Shown here piece by piece: positions 1 through 7,574 of a DNA stretch of 55,272 bases. The notes beneath the pieces are model-generated. The model did not search any database. It worked only from the letters and a program-made list of their open reading frames with translations, and was not told the DNA's origin. The stretch covers positions 1-55,272 of the forward strand of contig CALXAR010000005.1 in assembly GCA_944386345.1 (NCBI GenBank), read 5' to 3'. Numbering within the stretch: position 1 is the first letter of the stretch; each line of letters opens with the position of its first letter. The translations under genes and the position numbers were made by a program. This DNA comes from an uncultured Clostridia bacterium. Its GTDB lineage: Bacteria > Bacillota > Clostridia > TANB77 > CAG-465.

Positions 1-18
1 GCAATAAAATTTATATAT

Positions 19-51
19 AAAAAAAGACCTGAAACATAGTAGTTTCAAGCC
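19..51 (-). terminator. Intrinsic terminator after tRNA-Pro
   Basis: On the minus strand a ten-pair stem (arms 26-35 and 42-51, two G-U pairs) is followed directly by a run of T. It lies about 20 bases beyond the tRNA 3' end and would end that transcript. Confidence 0.8.
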
Positions 52-71
52 TTTCAAGAATATTTTTCTTT

Positions 72-147
72 TGGTCGGAGTGACAGGACCCGAACCTGCG
101 ACCTCATGGTCCCAAACCACGCGCTCTACCAACTGAGCTACACCCCG
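72..147 (-). tRNA. tRNA-Pro (anticodon UGG)
   Basis: The minus strand reads as a 76-base cloverleaf: the acceptor arm begins CGGGGTG and pairs with CACTCCG, the D-arm has AGCTCAGTTGGTAGAGC, and the T-arm has GGTTCGGGTCC. The anticodon loop TTTGGGA places TGG in the anticodon position, which gives proline. The CCA tail is encoded. A consensus promoter lies upstream and a hairpin terminator downstream, so it is a single-gene unit. Confidence 0.96.
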
Positions 148-158
148 ATACGAAGATA

Positions 159-187
159 ATTATAACACCAGTTATATAAAAAATCAA
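159..187 (-). promoter_or_regulatory. Sigma-A-type promoter of tRNA-Pro
   Basis: Minus strand TTGATT (182-187), 17-base spacer, TATAAT (159-164), ending 11 bases before the mature tRNA 5' end. Both boxes and the spacer fit the housekeeping consensus. Confidence 0.75.
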
Positions 188-266
188 TAGTTTTTTACAA
201 AATATTTTATAAATTTATATAATATTTATTATATGAAAATAATTTTAATTAGTTAATATTATACAG

Positions 267-295
267 AAATAGCGGGCTTTCATGCCCCGCTATTT
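267..295 (-). terminator. Hairpin terminator after the GerMN-like gene
   Basis: Near-perfect inverted repeat with an AAATAGCGGG arm, notably GC-rich for this region, directly beyond the stop codon at 298. The T-tract after it is short, so termination may be partial. Confidence 0.65.
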
Positions 296-297
296 TA

Positions 298-924
298 TTA
301 TTTATATGCATTACTTCCTTGATAAGGTTCTTCATATGGTAAATATAGCTCTGGCTCTATTGTATCAATTGTTATCTCTTGATCTTCTACTACATACCAA
401 ATATCTGGATTACCTCCAAAATACTCTTTTAAAGTTTTTTGAATACTATCAAAAATAGTATATACTAAATTTTTTTCATCGCTAATTTCTACTTTACCAT
501 TTCCAACATATGAATCCATATTAAAAGGTGCAGAATTTGAACTAAAATTAACTGTTATTCCACCTTTGCCATTTACAATATCAACAACTTCAATGTTATA
601 TCCTAAAACAGCTCCGATTTCTTCGACTATTTGTTTTGCTTGCTCCATTACGTCTGCCTCTTTATTAATATCTACACCATATTCCTTAAAATTATTCTCT
701 GTACCAATATACAAAGTTGAATTATATTCTACATCATTATTTTCTTCTTCGTTTGCATTATTATTTGACAAACTAGAATTTATATTATTATCATTTTCAT
801 CATTATTACTCTCTATATCTGATATATTCTTCATACTATCGTTATCATTTAAATAGTTAAGTCCAAGAAAAACTGCAATAACTACTAATATAATCACTAT
901 AAATAACACCAAAAACTTTTTCAC
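298..924 (-). CDS. GerMN-like membrane-anchored protein
   Basis: About 208 residues. A GTG start at 924 is chosen because GAAGTGA stands a few bases upstream; an ATG at 954 would add ten residues with no ribosome site. One N-terminal hydrophobic segment (residues 4-24) follows VKK, then an Asn/Glu-rich linker to about residue 70, then a folded domain. The pattern ITVNFSSNS, a downstream IFDSIQKTLKEYF helix and a final VVEDQEI strand resemble the GerMN domain seen in germination and sporulation proteins. There is no lipobox Cys, so it is probably held by a transmembrane helix outside the membrane. The assignment rests on domain pattern only; it could be another secreted alpha/beta domain. Confidence 0.55.
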   Translation of the reverse strand: MKKFLVLFIVIILVVIAVFLGLNYLNDNDSMKNISDIESNNDENDNNINSSLSNNNANEEENNDVEYNSTLYIGTENNFKEYGVDINKEADVMEQAKQIVEEIGAVLGYNIEVVDIVNGKGGITVNFSSNSAPFNMDSYVGNGKVEISDEKNLVYTIFDSIQKTLKEYFGGNPDIWYVVEDQEITIDTIEPELYLPYEEPYQGSNAYK

Positions 925-1013
925 AAATATCACTTCATTATTATCATAAACCAATTTATATAGTCATTAATTATATTATATACTATTATCCTTAGCAAAT
1001 TTTTTTACTTTAT

Positions 1014-1403
1014 TTATTTGATTCTTTCATTTAATAGTTTAACTATAAACAAATCTGCTGGTGCAAAATCAAATTTATACAATTCATTTTTAGGTACCCA
1101 CTTAGCATTTTCATGTTCTGTTAAACTAATATTCCCATTAACGATACTACATTTTAATGCAATTAAATTAATATCTCTTTCAGGATAATCGAATTCTTTT
1201 TCATCTAAATACTTATCTACTTTTATGTCTATTGTTAATTCCTCTTTAATCTCTCGTATAATTGCCTCTTCTTTTGTTTCATTAGGCTCAATCTTTCCCC
1301 CGGGAAATTCCCATAGTCCTCCTTGGACTTTCTTTAAATTTCTTCTTGCAATTAAAACATTTCCATCATCATTTTCTATTACTGCTGCAACAACATTTAA
1401 CAT
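1014..1403 (-). CDS. NUDIX hydrolase, MutT-like (8-oxo-dGTP diphosphatase type)
   Basis: 129 residues, the usual MutT size. The full Nudix box is present (G36, E42, then REIKEEL at 50-56) after the WEFPGGK segment typical of MutT/CtfA-like pyrophosphatases. Such enzymes cleave a nucleoside triphosphate to the monophosphate and PPi, often removing oxidised dGTP before it is used in DNA. The start is the ATG at 1403 behind GGAGG, not the GTG at 1415, which lies inside the ribosome site. The exact substrate cannot be read from sequence; many clostridia have several paralogues. Confidence 0.88.
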   Translation of the reverse strand: MLNVVAAVIENDDGNVLIARRNLKKVQGGLWEFPGGKIEPNETKEEAIIREIKEELTIDIKVDKYLDEKEFDYPERDINLIALKCSIVNGNISLTEHENAKWVPKNELYKFDFAPADLFIVKLLNERIK

Positions 1404-1545
1404 TTTATCCTCCACATTTTTTTATTATTCTTTTAATTTTATCTTTAAAAATTTATTATACCTAAACATCTCTAAAACAAACTAAATATATTTTTTTAAT
1501 ATTTAGAATATTATAGTGCGATATCAGTAGTTGTATTCTAAAGCT

Positions 1546-1660
1546 TTAATATATTTTGTCATCAACACTTTCATCTTCTAACAATGAAAAGTTTGCAACA
1601 TTTACTTTAGCAACTAACATCAAGTTCTGTTATATCAGCTTTTATTATCTCTATATTCAT
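1546..1660 (-). pseudogene. Decayed macro-domain (ADP-ribose-binding) gene fragment
   Basis: From an ATG at 1660 the minus strand reads MNIEIIKADITELDV, the usual start of a bacterial macro domain, then meets a TAA. After a one-base shift it continues KVNVANFSLLEDESVDDKIY and a second stop at 1546. The second part lines up with the ADP-ribose loop of YmdB-like macro domains (VNAANSSLLGGGGVDGAIH). The glycines are lost and nothing recognisable follows. It looks like the first 40 residues of a dead gene. It sits in a 300-base stretch (1404-1722) that otherwise holds no gene. Confidence 0.6.
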
Positions 1661-1722
1661 TTTTTCTTCATACTATATATATGATAATTTAAAAGATAAT
1701 AAAAATCAACAACTTTTTTCTA

Positions 1723-2172
1723 TTAACTTATATTCTCTTTATTCTTATCTCTAAAATAATATATTGCTATTATACCAGTAAAGAAAAAGCAAATAACAAA
1801 TACTCCAAATATAACTTTAGGTACTGCAAATATATTTGTTAAGACTTCAACATCACTAGGATCGCTAGGATTTACAAGTAAGTCTATATCACTACCAATA
1901 ATCATATAATACGAATGGCCTTTTTGTTTTACAGTATGATTGCCCTCATATTCGTATGAAAATTCGGTCCAAACATTGTTTGAATCGCTTGTGTTATAGT
2001 TTGTAACTCTTGCACTTATAACCTCATAATTGTAGTTTTTATATAGTTGTATGCCAAATGCAATTATACAAGTAATTAATATTATCATACTAATACATGA
2101 GAAGATAACTAACATTTTTTTCTTTGATTTTACATTTAAAAGTCTTAAATTTTTTAAAACATTATAATACAT
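1723..2172 (-). CDS. DUF3592-like two-helix membrane protein
   Basis: 149 residues. A basic N-terminus (KSKKK) precedes a hydrophobic helix (about 20-42), an extracytoplasmic domain of about 60 residues and a second helix (about 115-137). The middle domain has GSDIDLLVNPSDPSDVEVL, which matches the 'G..v.v.vnP.nP.e' signature of DUF3592 proteins. The function of that family is unknown. It is followed by the macro-domain remnant and preceded, 25 bases away, by a phosphoesterase gene on the same strand. Confidence 0.6.
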   Translation of the reverse strand: MYYNVLKNLRLLNVKSKKKMLVIFSCISMIILITCIIAFGIQLYKNYNYEVISARVTNYNTSDSNNVWTEFSYEYEGNHTVKQKGHSYYMIIGSDIDLLVNPSDPSDVEVLTNIFAVPKVIFGVFVICFFFTGIIAIYYFRDKNKENIS

Positions 2173-2197
2173 ATGTTTCCCCCATATTCTATTGCAG

Positions 2198-2941
2198 TTA
2201 TTTAATTAAGACAATATCTTCATATAACATTATAAATTGCTCGTTTAATTGATATGTATTATGATAATGTCCAAAATACCATTTCTTAAATTTAGTTTTC
2301 TCATAAATTCCTTGCAAATAATCTGTAAAATAATTTTTATCATATTTACTACTAATCAAAGCTTGTACTCTTGTAGGGGCACAATGTGAAATAATATAAT
2401 CTACATTATATTCTACATTCTTTAATTTTTCTATTCCCCTTTGCATTTCTTCTTTTGTAGGAAGCTCCAAATCCCACCACGAAAAATCTCTTATTCTAAA
2501 CTCTGCTCCCCTTTTTCTGTATTCATTTATCTTATCAGTTTCATCTAAGTTTAATACTCCATCTTTTATATCGTGTGAACTTGCTCCACCAAATGTAAAA
2601 AACTTTTTATCATCTATATTAAAAATTTCTCCACGCATTAAGTGAAATACAGAATCTCGTACTTTATGAACTTTACCACCATGCCACTCTTCTACAGGAT
2701 ACTTATATAATCTTGTAAAATTTTCATGATTTCCGTCTACAAATAAAGTTGTAAAATTCTTTTCGTTTAACCAATCTAGCCAATATTTTTCTGTTTTACT
2801 TTCCAAAATATAATCCCATACTCCACCAAAATCTCCACAAATAATAATATAATCATCTTTTGTCATCTCTTTTTGTATAGGAAATCTTTTTGTTGAAAAT
2901 CTTGTAAAGTCTGAATGACAATCTCCTGTAATATAAATCAT
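2198..2941 (-). CDS. Calcineurin-like metallophosphoesterase
   Basis: 247 residues. The motifs that bind the two metals are in order: GDCH near residue 6, GDFGG near 37, GNHE near 70, HCAP near 190 and GHYH near 225. No signal peptide or membrane segment is seen, so it should be cytoplasmic. The family hydrolyses phosphomonoesters or diesters; the substrate is not evident. GGGGT (2946-2950 on the minus strand) gives a good ribosome site. It is unrelated in detail to the second phosphoesterase at 6696-7493. Confidence 0.85.
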   Translation of the reverse strand: MIYITGDCHSDFTRFSTKRFPIQKEMTKDDYIIICGDFGGVWDYILESKTEKYWLDWLNEKNFTTLFVDGNHENFTRLYKYPVEEWHGGKVHKVRDSVFHLMRGEIFNIDDKKFFTFGGASSHDIKDGVLNLDETDKINEYRKRGAEFRIRDFSWWDLELPTKEEMQRGIEKLKNVEYNVDYIISHCAPTRVQALISSKYDKNYFTDYLQGIYEKTKFKKWYFGHYHNTYQLNEQFIMLYEDIVLIK

Positions 2942-3015
2942 TTTATTACCCCTTATTATATAATAAATTAATAAAAATATTATACTATAAACTTAAGTAT
3001 AAATAAAGCTCACAC

Positions 3016-3047
3016 ATAAAAAGTGTGTCGTAATATATACGACACAC
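3016..3047 (-). terminator. Intrinsic terminator after the GH13 gene
   Basis: Minus-strand hairpin with perfect ten-base arms (GTGTGTCGTA at 3038-3047 pairing with 3023-3032) followed by TTTTT, directly after the stop of the glycosidase gene at 3056. Confidence 0.88.
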
Positions 3048-3055
3048 TAGTAGGC

Positions 3056-4912
3056 TCATTTCAAAATTATGGAACTATTTGGAACAAGTTTTTTAACCTT
3101 TTGTGGACCAGAAGTATAAAGTATCTCTTGAGAATCAGCAAAGCTTAAATCAAATGGCTTATCAGAAAGATTTACTCCGACAAGTAGCTTTTCATCACTT
3201 TCTAAAGACTCTCTTGCAAAAGTACATAGTCCTCCATGAAAAATTATTGGAACAAATCTTGCATCTTTAAGAAACTTACTATCATTTCTTATTTGACCAA
3301 GTTGTCTAAAGAAATTAATAAGCTCTATATCCTCTCTTCCCCATGGATATGTTTTTCTGTTATGTGGATCTTTATATCCATAAACTCCTGCTTCGTCACC
3401 ATAGTATAGACATGGATTTCCAGGCAAGAAATACTGAAGCACAGCCATCTTTTTAAGAAGATCTTTGCCTCTTTCATATGTTTGTGGATCCATATAATCA
3501 TGGTCTGCTTGCCAGAATCTGTCAGTACCATTTGCAGGTCCTTTTGCAAGTCTTGTTATAGCTCTTTCAATATCATGACCAGATATCATGTTCATCATTG
3601 CATCAAGATTATCTTTAGGATAGTTTTCTATTGTTCGTAAGATTGCATCAAGAAGACCTTCTGCATCTTTATGCTCAAAATACCAAAATAGTGCATCTTT
3701 ATATACATAATTCATTGCACTATCAAGTGTATTCTCAGTAAAATAATGCTTCCTTTCTCCATACGCCTCTTTAGTAGAAACATCTTCCCATACTTCACCA
3801 ATAATAGAAGCTTGAGAGCCATACGCCTGTTCTTGTTTAACAGCTCTAGATATCCTATATAACACATGATTCATAATTTCATCTACAACATCTAGTCTAA
3901 ATCCAGACGCTCCAAGTCCAATCCATTTTTTTACCACATTACAGCAATGCTCCACTACCATTTCCTCATTTTGATTAAGTTTTGGTAATGTTTTGTGTCC
4001 CCACCATGACTCATATCCTTCTGGATAATTAAAAAAGCAGTACCAATTATAATATGGACTATCTGGACTTGTATATGCCCCTATTGTTGCATAACGTCCC
4101 TCTTTATTAAAATAGATACTATCCGAACCAGTATGATTAAATACACCATCTAGTATTATTCGTATCCCTCTTTTTTTAGCTTCTTCACAGAGTTCCTTAA
4201 AGTCCTCTTCTTTTCCAAGTAAAGGATCGATTTTTAAATAATCGGCTGTGTTATAGCGGTGATTAGAATGTGCTTCAAAAATTGGATTTAAATAAATAAT
4301 TGTAGTACCTAAAGATTTAATATAATCTAGTTTTTGAGTTATACCCTTTAAATCTCCACCAAAATAATCATTATTTAAAATGATTCCATTTTCATCAGGC
4401 AAATAATCTGGATTTTCATACCAATCTCCATGAATTTTTCTATCCTCTGGTACATTCTCTTTTGGAGTGCCAGAATTATAGAATCTATCTGGAAATATCT
4501 GATAGAATGTTGCTCCTTTCATAAAATCTGGAACTGAGATATCCTTTGTAAAAGCAGTAAGTTGGAAGCATTCATTTTCTTTGCCACCAAAGCACGACTT
4601 TGAAAATCTATCCTTACGTATCTCTACATGTTTTCCGTTAATATCTAGAGTAAAATAGTAATAATATACATCTGCACAATCTGGTACAAAAGAGCAAGAA
4701 TAATAGTTGTTATTAAGAGAAGCTTCTGAAAGCTTCAAATCAATCTCCTTTCTTTCATCCCATTTGTCTATTTTAAATATAACGAGTTTTGGATTCTCTA
4801 TTATACTAAACTTATCCATCCGTATACTAAATTTTACTTCGGTTCCTTCTTTTGCTGGGCCTATTGGATCCTTACATTTTGGATCCAAGCTACAAAAAAT
4901 TTCGTTAATCAT
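3056..4912 (-). CDS. GH13 alpha-glycosidase (neopullulanase / cyclomaltodextrinase type)
   Basis: 618 residues. An N-terminal beta domain of about 125 residues of the CBM34 kind precedes the catalytic barrel, as in the GH13_20 subfamily. The conserved regions are present: DGVFNH (255-260), GFRLDV with nucleophile D341, GEVWED with acid/base E373 and SGHD with transition-state Asp D447. There is no signal peptide, so it probably works in the cytoplasm on imported maltodextrins or cyclodextrins, cutting alpha-1,4 and perhaps alpha-1,6 bonds. GGAGGG precedes the ATG. It stands alone, without transporter or regulator genes beside it. Neopullulanase, cyclomaltodextrinase and maltogenic amylase cannot be told apart here. 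Confidence 0.9.
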   Translation of the reverse strand: MINEIFCSLDPKCKDPIGPAKEGTEVKFSIRMDKFSIIENPKLVIFKIDKWDERKEIDLKLSEASLNNNYYSCSFVPDCADVYYYYFTLDINGKHVEIRKDRFSKSCFGGKENECFQLTAFTKDISVPDFMKGATFYQIFPDRFYNSGTPKENVPEDRKIHGDWYENPDYLPDENGIILNNDYFGGDLKGITQKLDYIKSLGTTIIYLNPIFEAHSNHRYNTADYLKIDPLLGKEEDFKELCEEAKKRGIRIILDGVFNHTGSDSIYFNKEGRYATIGAYTSPDSPYYNWYCFFNYPEGYESWWGHKTLPKLNQNEEMVVEHCCNVVKKWIGLGASGFRLDVVDEIMNHVLYRISRAVKQEQAYGSQASIIGEVWEDVSTKEAYGERKHYFTENTLDSAMNYVYKDALFWYFEHKDAEGLLDAILRTIENYPKDNLDAMMNMISGHDIERAITRLAKGPANGTDRFWQADHDYMDPQTYERGKDLLKKMAVLQYFLPGNPCLYYGDEAGVYGYKDPHNRKTYPWGREDIELINFFRQLGQIRNDSKFLKDARFVPIIFHGGLCTFARESLESDEKLLVGVNLSDKPFDLSFADSQEILYTSGPQKVKKLVPNSSIILK

Positions 4913-5107
4913 CGAGTTTTTCCCTCCTAACCAAAATAATTATTTCAGTCGTAAAATGTCGACTACATGATATATTTATCACAATGTAATTTAAAAGTCA
5001 ACACAAATATATAATTAATATCATTTTATTATAAAAAGATTTTTTTATACATATAGTATTAAAACAATACAAAAAATTTATAATTTAAATTTTAATAAAT
5101 CTAGTTA

Positions 5108-5135
5108 ACAAATATAAATATTTACTCATAAAATA
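5108..5135 (+). promoter_or_regulatory. Candidate sporulation (sigma-K/sigma-E-type) promoter of cwlJ-gerQ
   Basis: AC at 5108-5109, a 17-base gap and CATAAAATA at 5127-5135 match the mother-cell -10 form CATAnnnTA with an AC-type -35. No housekeeping promoter of comparable quality is seen in front of the operon. The rest of 4913-5157 is very AT-rich and shows no gene. Confidence 0.45.
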
Positions 5136-5157
5136 CTATATAAAAGTAGGTGATAAT

Positions 5158-5604
5158 GTGAATTATTCAGACAGAGAATTGTTAGCAAGAATAATAATGT
5201 GTGAAGCTGGTGGCGAAGGCGACAATGGAATGAGAGCAGTTGCATCAGTTATAATGAACAGAGTAAATGCAAATCAGGGTGAATATTTTAGAATATCTCA
5301 AGGTGGAAATATAAGAAATATTATATTTCAAACAGGACAATTTAACTGTGCAACTGATATGCTAAACGGAGCATATAATCCTCAAAACTTATATAATATG
5401 ACACCAACAGATATCCATTATGCAATTGCTGACTGGGCTTTAAGCGGAAATATTTTAAATGAAGTTGGAACATGTCTTTGGTTTATGAATCCATATAGAC
5501 CAACATGTCCAAAAGAGTTTCCATATAATGGAAGCGGTAGATTACATACAAGAATATTAAATCATTGTTTTTTTGAGCCTACTGAAGTATATGCTACTAC
5601 ATAA
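5158..5604 (+). CDS. cwlJ: Spore cortex-lytic hydrolase, CwlJ/SleB family
   Basis: 148 residues, essentially only the Hydrolase_2 catalytic domain. ELLARIIMCEAGGEG carries the proposed catalytic Glu (E16); VASVIMNRV and FNCATD are further family blocks. Without a signal peptide or peptidoglycan-binding domain it resembles CwlJ rather than secreted SleB. CwlJ degrades the muramic-lactam cortex during germination and is placed at the coat in the mother cell. The GTG start follows AGGTGAT. The next gene, 18 bases on, is GerQ-like; in Bacillus GerQ is needed to place CwlJ, so the pairing supports both calls. Confidence 0.85.
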   Translation: MNYSDRELLARIIMCEAGGEGDNGMRAVASVIMNRVNANQGEYFRISQGGNIRNIIFQTGQFNCATDMLNGAYNPQNLYNMTPTDIHYAIADWALSGNILNEVGTCLWFMNPYRPTCPKEFPYNGSGRLHTRILNHCFFEPTEVYATT

Positions 5605-5622
5605 ATGAAAGGAGAAATTTAT

Positions 5623-5955
5623 ATGATAAATAATACAGATAATCGTCAAGTTGCAGAGCTTAATAATAATACAACTAGTCCCTCTAACATGCCAGAAACT
5701 CTTACAAATTCTATTTATACTCCAGGGTTTCTAAGAAACTACATAGGCAAACTACTAAAGGTTGAATTTCTTATTGGTACCTCTAGTTTACAAGATAGAA
5801 TTGGTATTTTACTTGAAGTTGGAGCAAGCTATATAGTCTTACGTTCCGTACAAGACAATAATCTTTTATACTGTGATATCTTTTCTATAAAATTTGTTAC
5901 TATCTCAAATAATTCTTTTATATATAATACTCCGCCATTTCAATATGGAGTATAA
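5623..5955 (+). CDS. GerQ-like spore coat protein
   Basis: 110 residues from an ATG with AAAGGAG seven bases upstream; an ATG at 5605 overlaps that site and is less likely. A variable Asn/Thr-rich N-terminus is followed by a conserved C-terminal domain with YTPGFLRNYIGKLLKVEFLIG, then LLEVGASYIVLRS and a final CDIFSIKFVTI. This is the layout of clostridial GerQ proteins, where the C-terminal part is a small beta domain. In Bacillus GerQ is a coat protein crosslinked by transglutaminase and needed for CwlJ localisation. It is cotranscribed with the cortex hydrolase and ends at a strong hairpin. Confidence 0.7.
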   Translation: MINNTDNRQVAELNNNTTSPSNMPETLTNSIYTPGFLRNYIGKLLKVEFLIGTSSLQDRIGILLEVGASYIVLRSVQDNNLLYCDIFSIKFVTISNNSFIYNTPPFQYGV

Positions 5956-5987
5956 AAAAACTGCTATTATTTAGCAGTATTTTTTTG
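5952..5987. terminator. Bidirectional terminator between gerQ and the Imm5-like gene
   Basis: ACTGCT/AGCAGT hairpin (5960-5978) flanked by A-run and T-run, so it can end both converging transcripts. Confidence 0.85.
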
Positions 5988-6554
5988 ACTATTATATAAT
6001 TTCATCTCTTTATTTTGTACATCTTTCTTTAGGAAATCTGCCCATTTAATATTTATATTATCCACATTATCCTCATAGTATTTAAGCCTTTCTATATACC
6101 ATTTTATTTTTTCTTCTACTTTCTCCTTGTAATCTGCTTTATTATTTAATACAATTGCTGTAAGCTCATAAATTGGAAGCCCAATTGCATGAGTCTCAAC
6201 ATGTATAGTTGAAAGACCTTGTCCTATTGCATGACATATTGCAATATAGTATCTATCATCTATCTCTTTTGCAATACTGTGACACTCTATTATACGTAAT
6301 TTTGCTTCTTTCATCTTAATTTCTCCACTTGCCCACTTTTTACACGTTTCGTATGCAATAGCTAATCTAAAATCATCTGGATATTTCTCATTAAATATTT
6401 TTATTAACTCTTCAACACAACAAAAAGCCCATAATACCAGTGTCTTATGCTTTTGTTTACGTATAAGATTTAATAGTTCTTGTAAGCAAAGACTATTTCT
6501 TGAGAAAAGTATCTTGTTTTTCTTTTTAATTTTTAATTCTACATCATCAAACAT
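5967..6554 (-). CDS. Imm5-like putative immunity protein
   Basis: 195 residues, all-helical in character. LVLWAFCCVEELIKIFNEKY, FRLAIAYETCKKWASGEI, an alternating-Ala/His helix (IIECHSIAKEI) and ICHAIGQGLSTIHVETHA match the Imm5-like family, named for its appearance beside polymorphic toxins. Here no toxin or secretion gene adjoins it, and members of the family are often found alone, so a true antitoxin role is unproven. It converges on gerQ and has its own ribosome site (AGGAGATAGAAGAA) before the ATG. Confidence 0.6.
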   Translation of the reverse strand: MFDDVELKIKKKNKILFSRNSLCLQELLNLIRKQKHKTLVLWAFCCVEELIKIFNEKYPDDFRLAIAYETCKKWASGEIKMKEAKLRIIECHSIAKEIDDRYYIAICHAIGQGLSTIHVETHAIGLPIYELTAIVLNNKADYKEKVEEKIKWYIERLKYYEDNVDNINIKWADFLKKDVQNKEMKLYNSQKNTAK

Positions 6555-6613
6555 TTCTTCTATCTCCTAATTTATATATTATCATAATACAATTATATAT
6601 TCAACAATTTATG

Positions 6614-6642
6614 TATACAAGTCACACGTTTTATGCTATAAT
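6614..6642 (+). promoter_or_regulatory. Sigma-A-type promoter for the 6.7-kb phosphoesterase
   Basis: TATACA (6614-6619), 17-base spacer, TATAAT (6637-6642). The -35 box is only a partial match; the -10 box is perfect. Confidence 0.5.
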
Positions 6643-6695
6643 ATTCATGCTTATATATTTTAATTCATAAATAAATTTATTGTGAGGTGATATAG

Positions 6696-7493
6696 TTGAC
6701 TCAATTAAGAATTGATTATGTATCAGATCTGCATCTTAGTTATTATATAAAAGCACATTCTTACGGGTATGATAAAACTGACATGGAAAGATTTATAAAG
6801 GAAAATATAGAGCCAAAAGTAAATGGAGATATTCTTGTAGTAGCAGGAGACCTTAGTGAATTTACTAAGTCTGCAATTGAATTTCTTAAGCTCTGCTCAG
6901 CATATTATGATAAAGTGATATACGTAGCAGGCAATCATGAGTATTATATTTCTAGAGTATTAAATAGTAACATGAAAGAAGAATATAGTAATAGCAGTTT
7001 AAATAAACTAAAAGAAATATGTACTCTTGCAAATAGTACCGATAAAGTAGTATTTTTGGATAGGACAAATGAAAATAATGGTATTACTAATTATAACGGA
7101 TTTTTAATAGCTGGAGATACATTTTGGTATCTGCCTAAATCTATACCTGGTTGGTATTTTTATTATATGTATTCAAATGATTCAAGACTTATATTATCTG
7201 ACTTATCTAAAAAAGAAAAAATACAAAGCCTTCATTTAGATAGTATGAAATGGTATAATAATTTACCACAAGATATAGACTTAATTATTACTCACATTCC
7301 TCCTATTAATAATCCAAAAAAGAATAATAGCTGCTACTTTACAGATATTGATGACTTTAAAGCAAATTACTGGATATATGGTCACGATCATTTTGAAGAA
7401 GATTTTGAAAAAGATGGTACTAGGTTTCTATCTAATCCGTGGGGATATAATTCAAAAGATTTCAAGATAAAAACATTAACACTAAGAAAATAA
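6696..7493 (+). CDS. Calcineurin-like metallophosphoesterase
   Basis: 265 residues. SDLHLS near residue 10, GDLSE near 52, GNHEYY near 81, THIPP near 201 and GHDH near 228 form the complete dimetal site. The N-terminal 'YVSDLHL' and the long insert before the last motifs resemble Icc/YkoQ-like phosphoesterases. It starts with TTG behind GAGGTGA. It forms a one-gene unit with promoter and terminator. The substrate is unknown; no signal peptide is seen. Confidence 0.83.
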   Translation: MTQLRIDYVSDLHLSYYIKAHSYGYDKTDMERFIKENIEPKVNGDILVVAGDLSEFTKSAIEFLKLCSAYYDKVIYVAGNHEYYISRVLNSNMKEEYSNSSLNKLKEICTLANSTDKVVFLDRTNENNGITNYNGFLIAGDTFWYLPKSIPGWYFYYMYSNDSRLILSDLSKKEKIQSLHLDSMKWYNNLPQDIDLIITHIPPINNPKKNNSCYFTDIDDFKANYWIYGHDHFEEDFEKDGTRFLSNPWGYNSKDFKIKTLTLRK

Positions 7494-7525
7494 TATCTCA
7501 ATATTACTTGAGGTATTATTTTTTT
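7492..7525 (+). terminator. Intrinsic terminator after the phosphoesterase
   Basis: AATATCTCAA (7492-7501) pairs with TTGAGGTATT (7508-7517), followed by ATTTTTTT. Confidence 0.85.
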
Positions 7526-7574
7526 GTGCTATTTTAAATTAATATACATATGTATTATATAAAGGAGGTTAATT

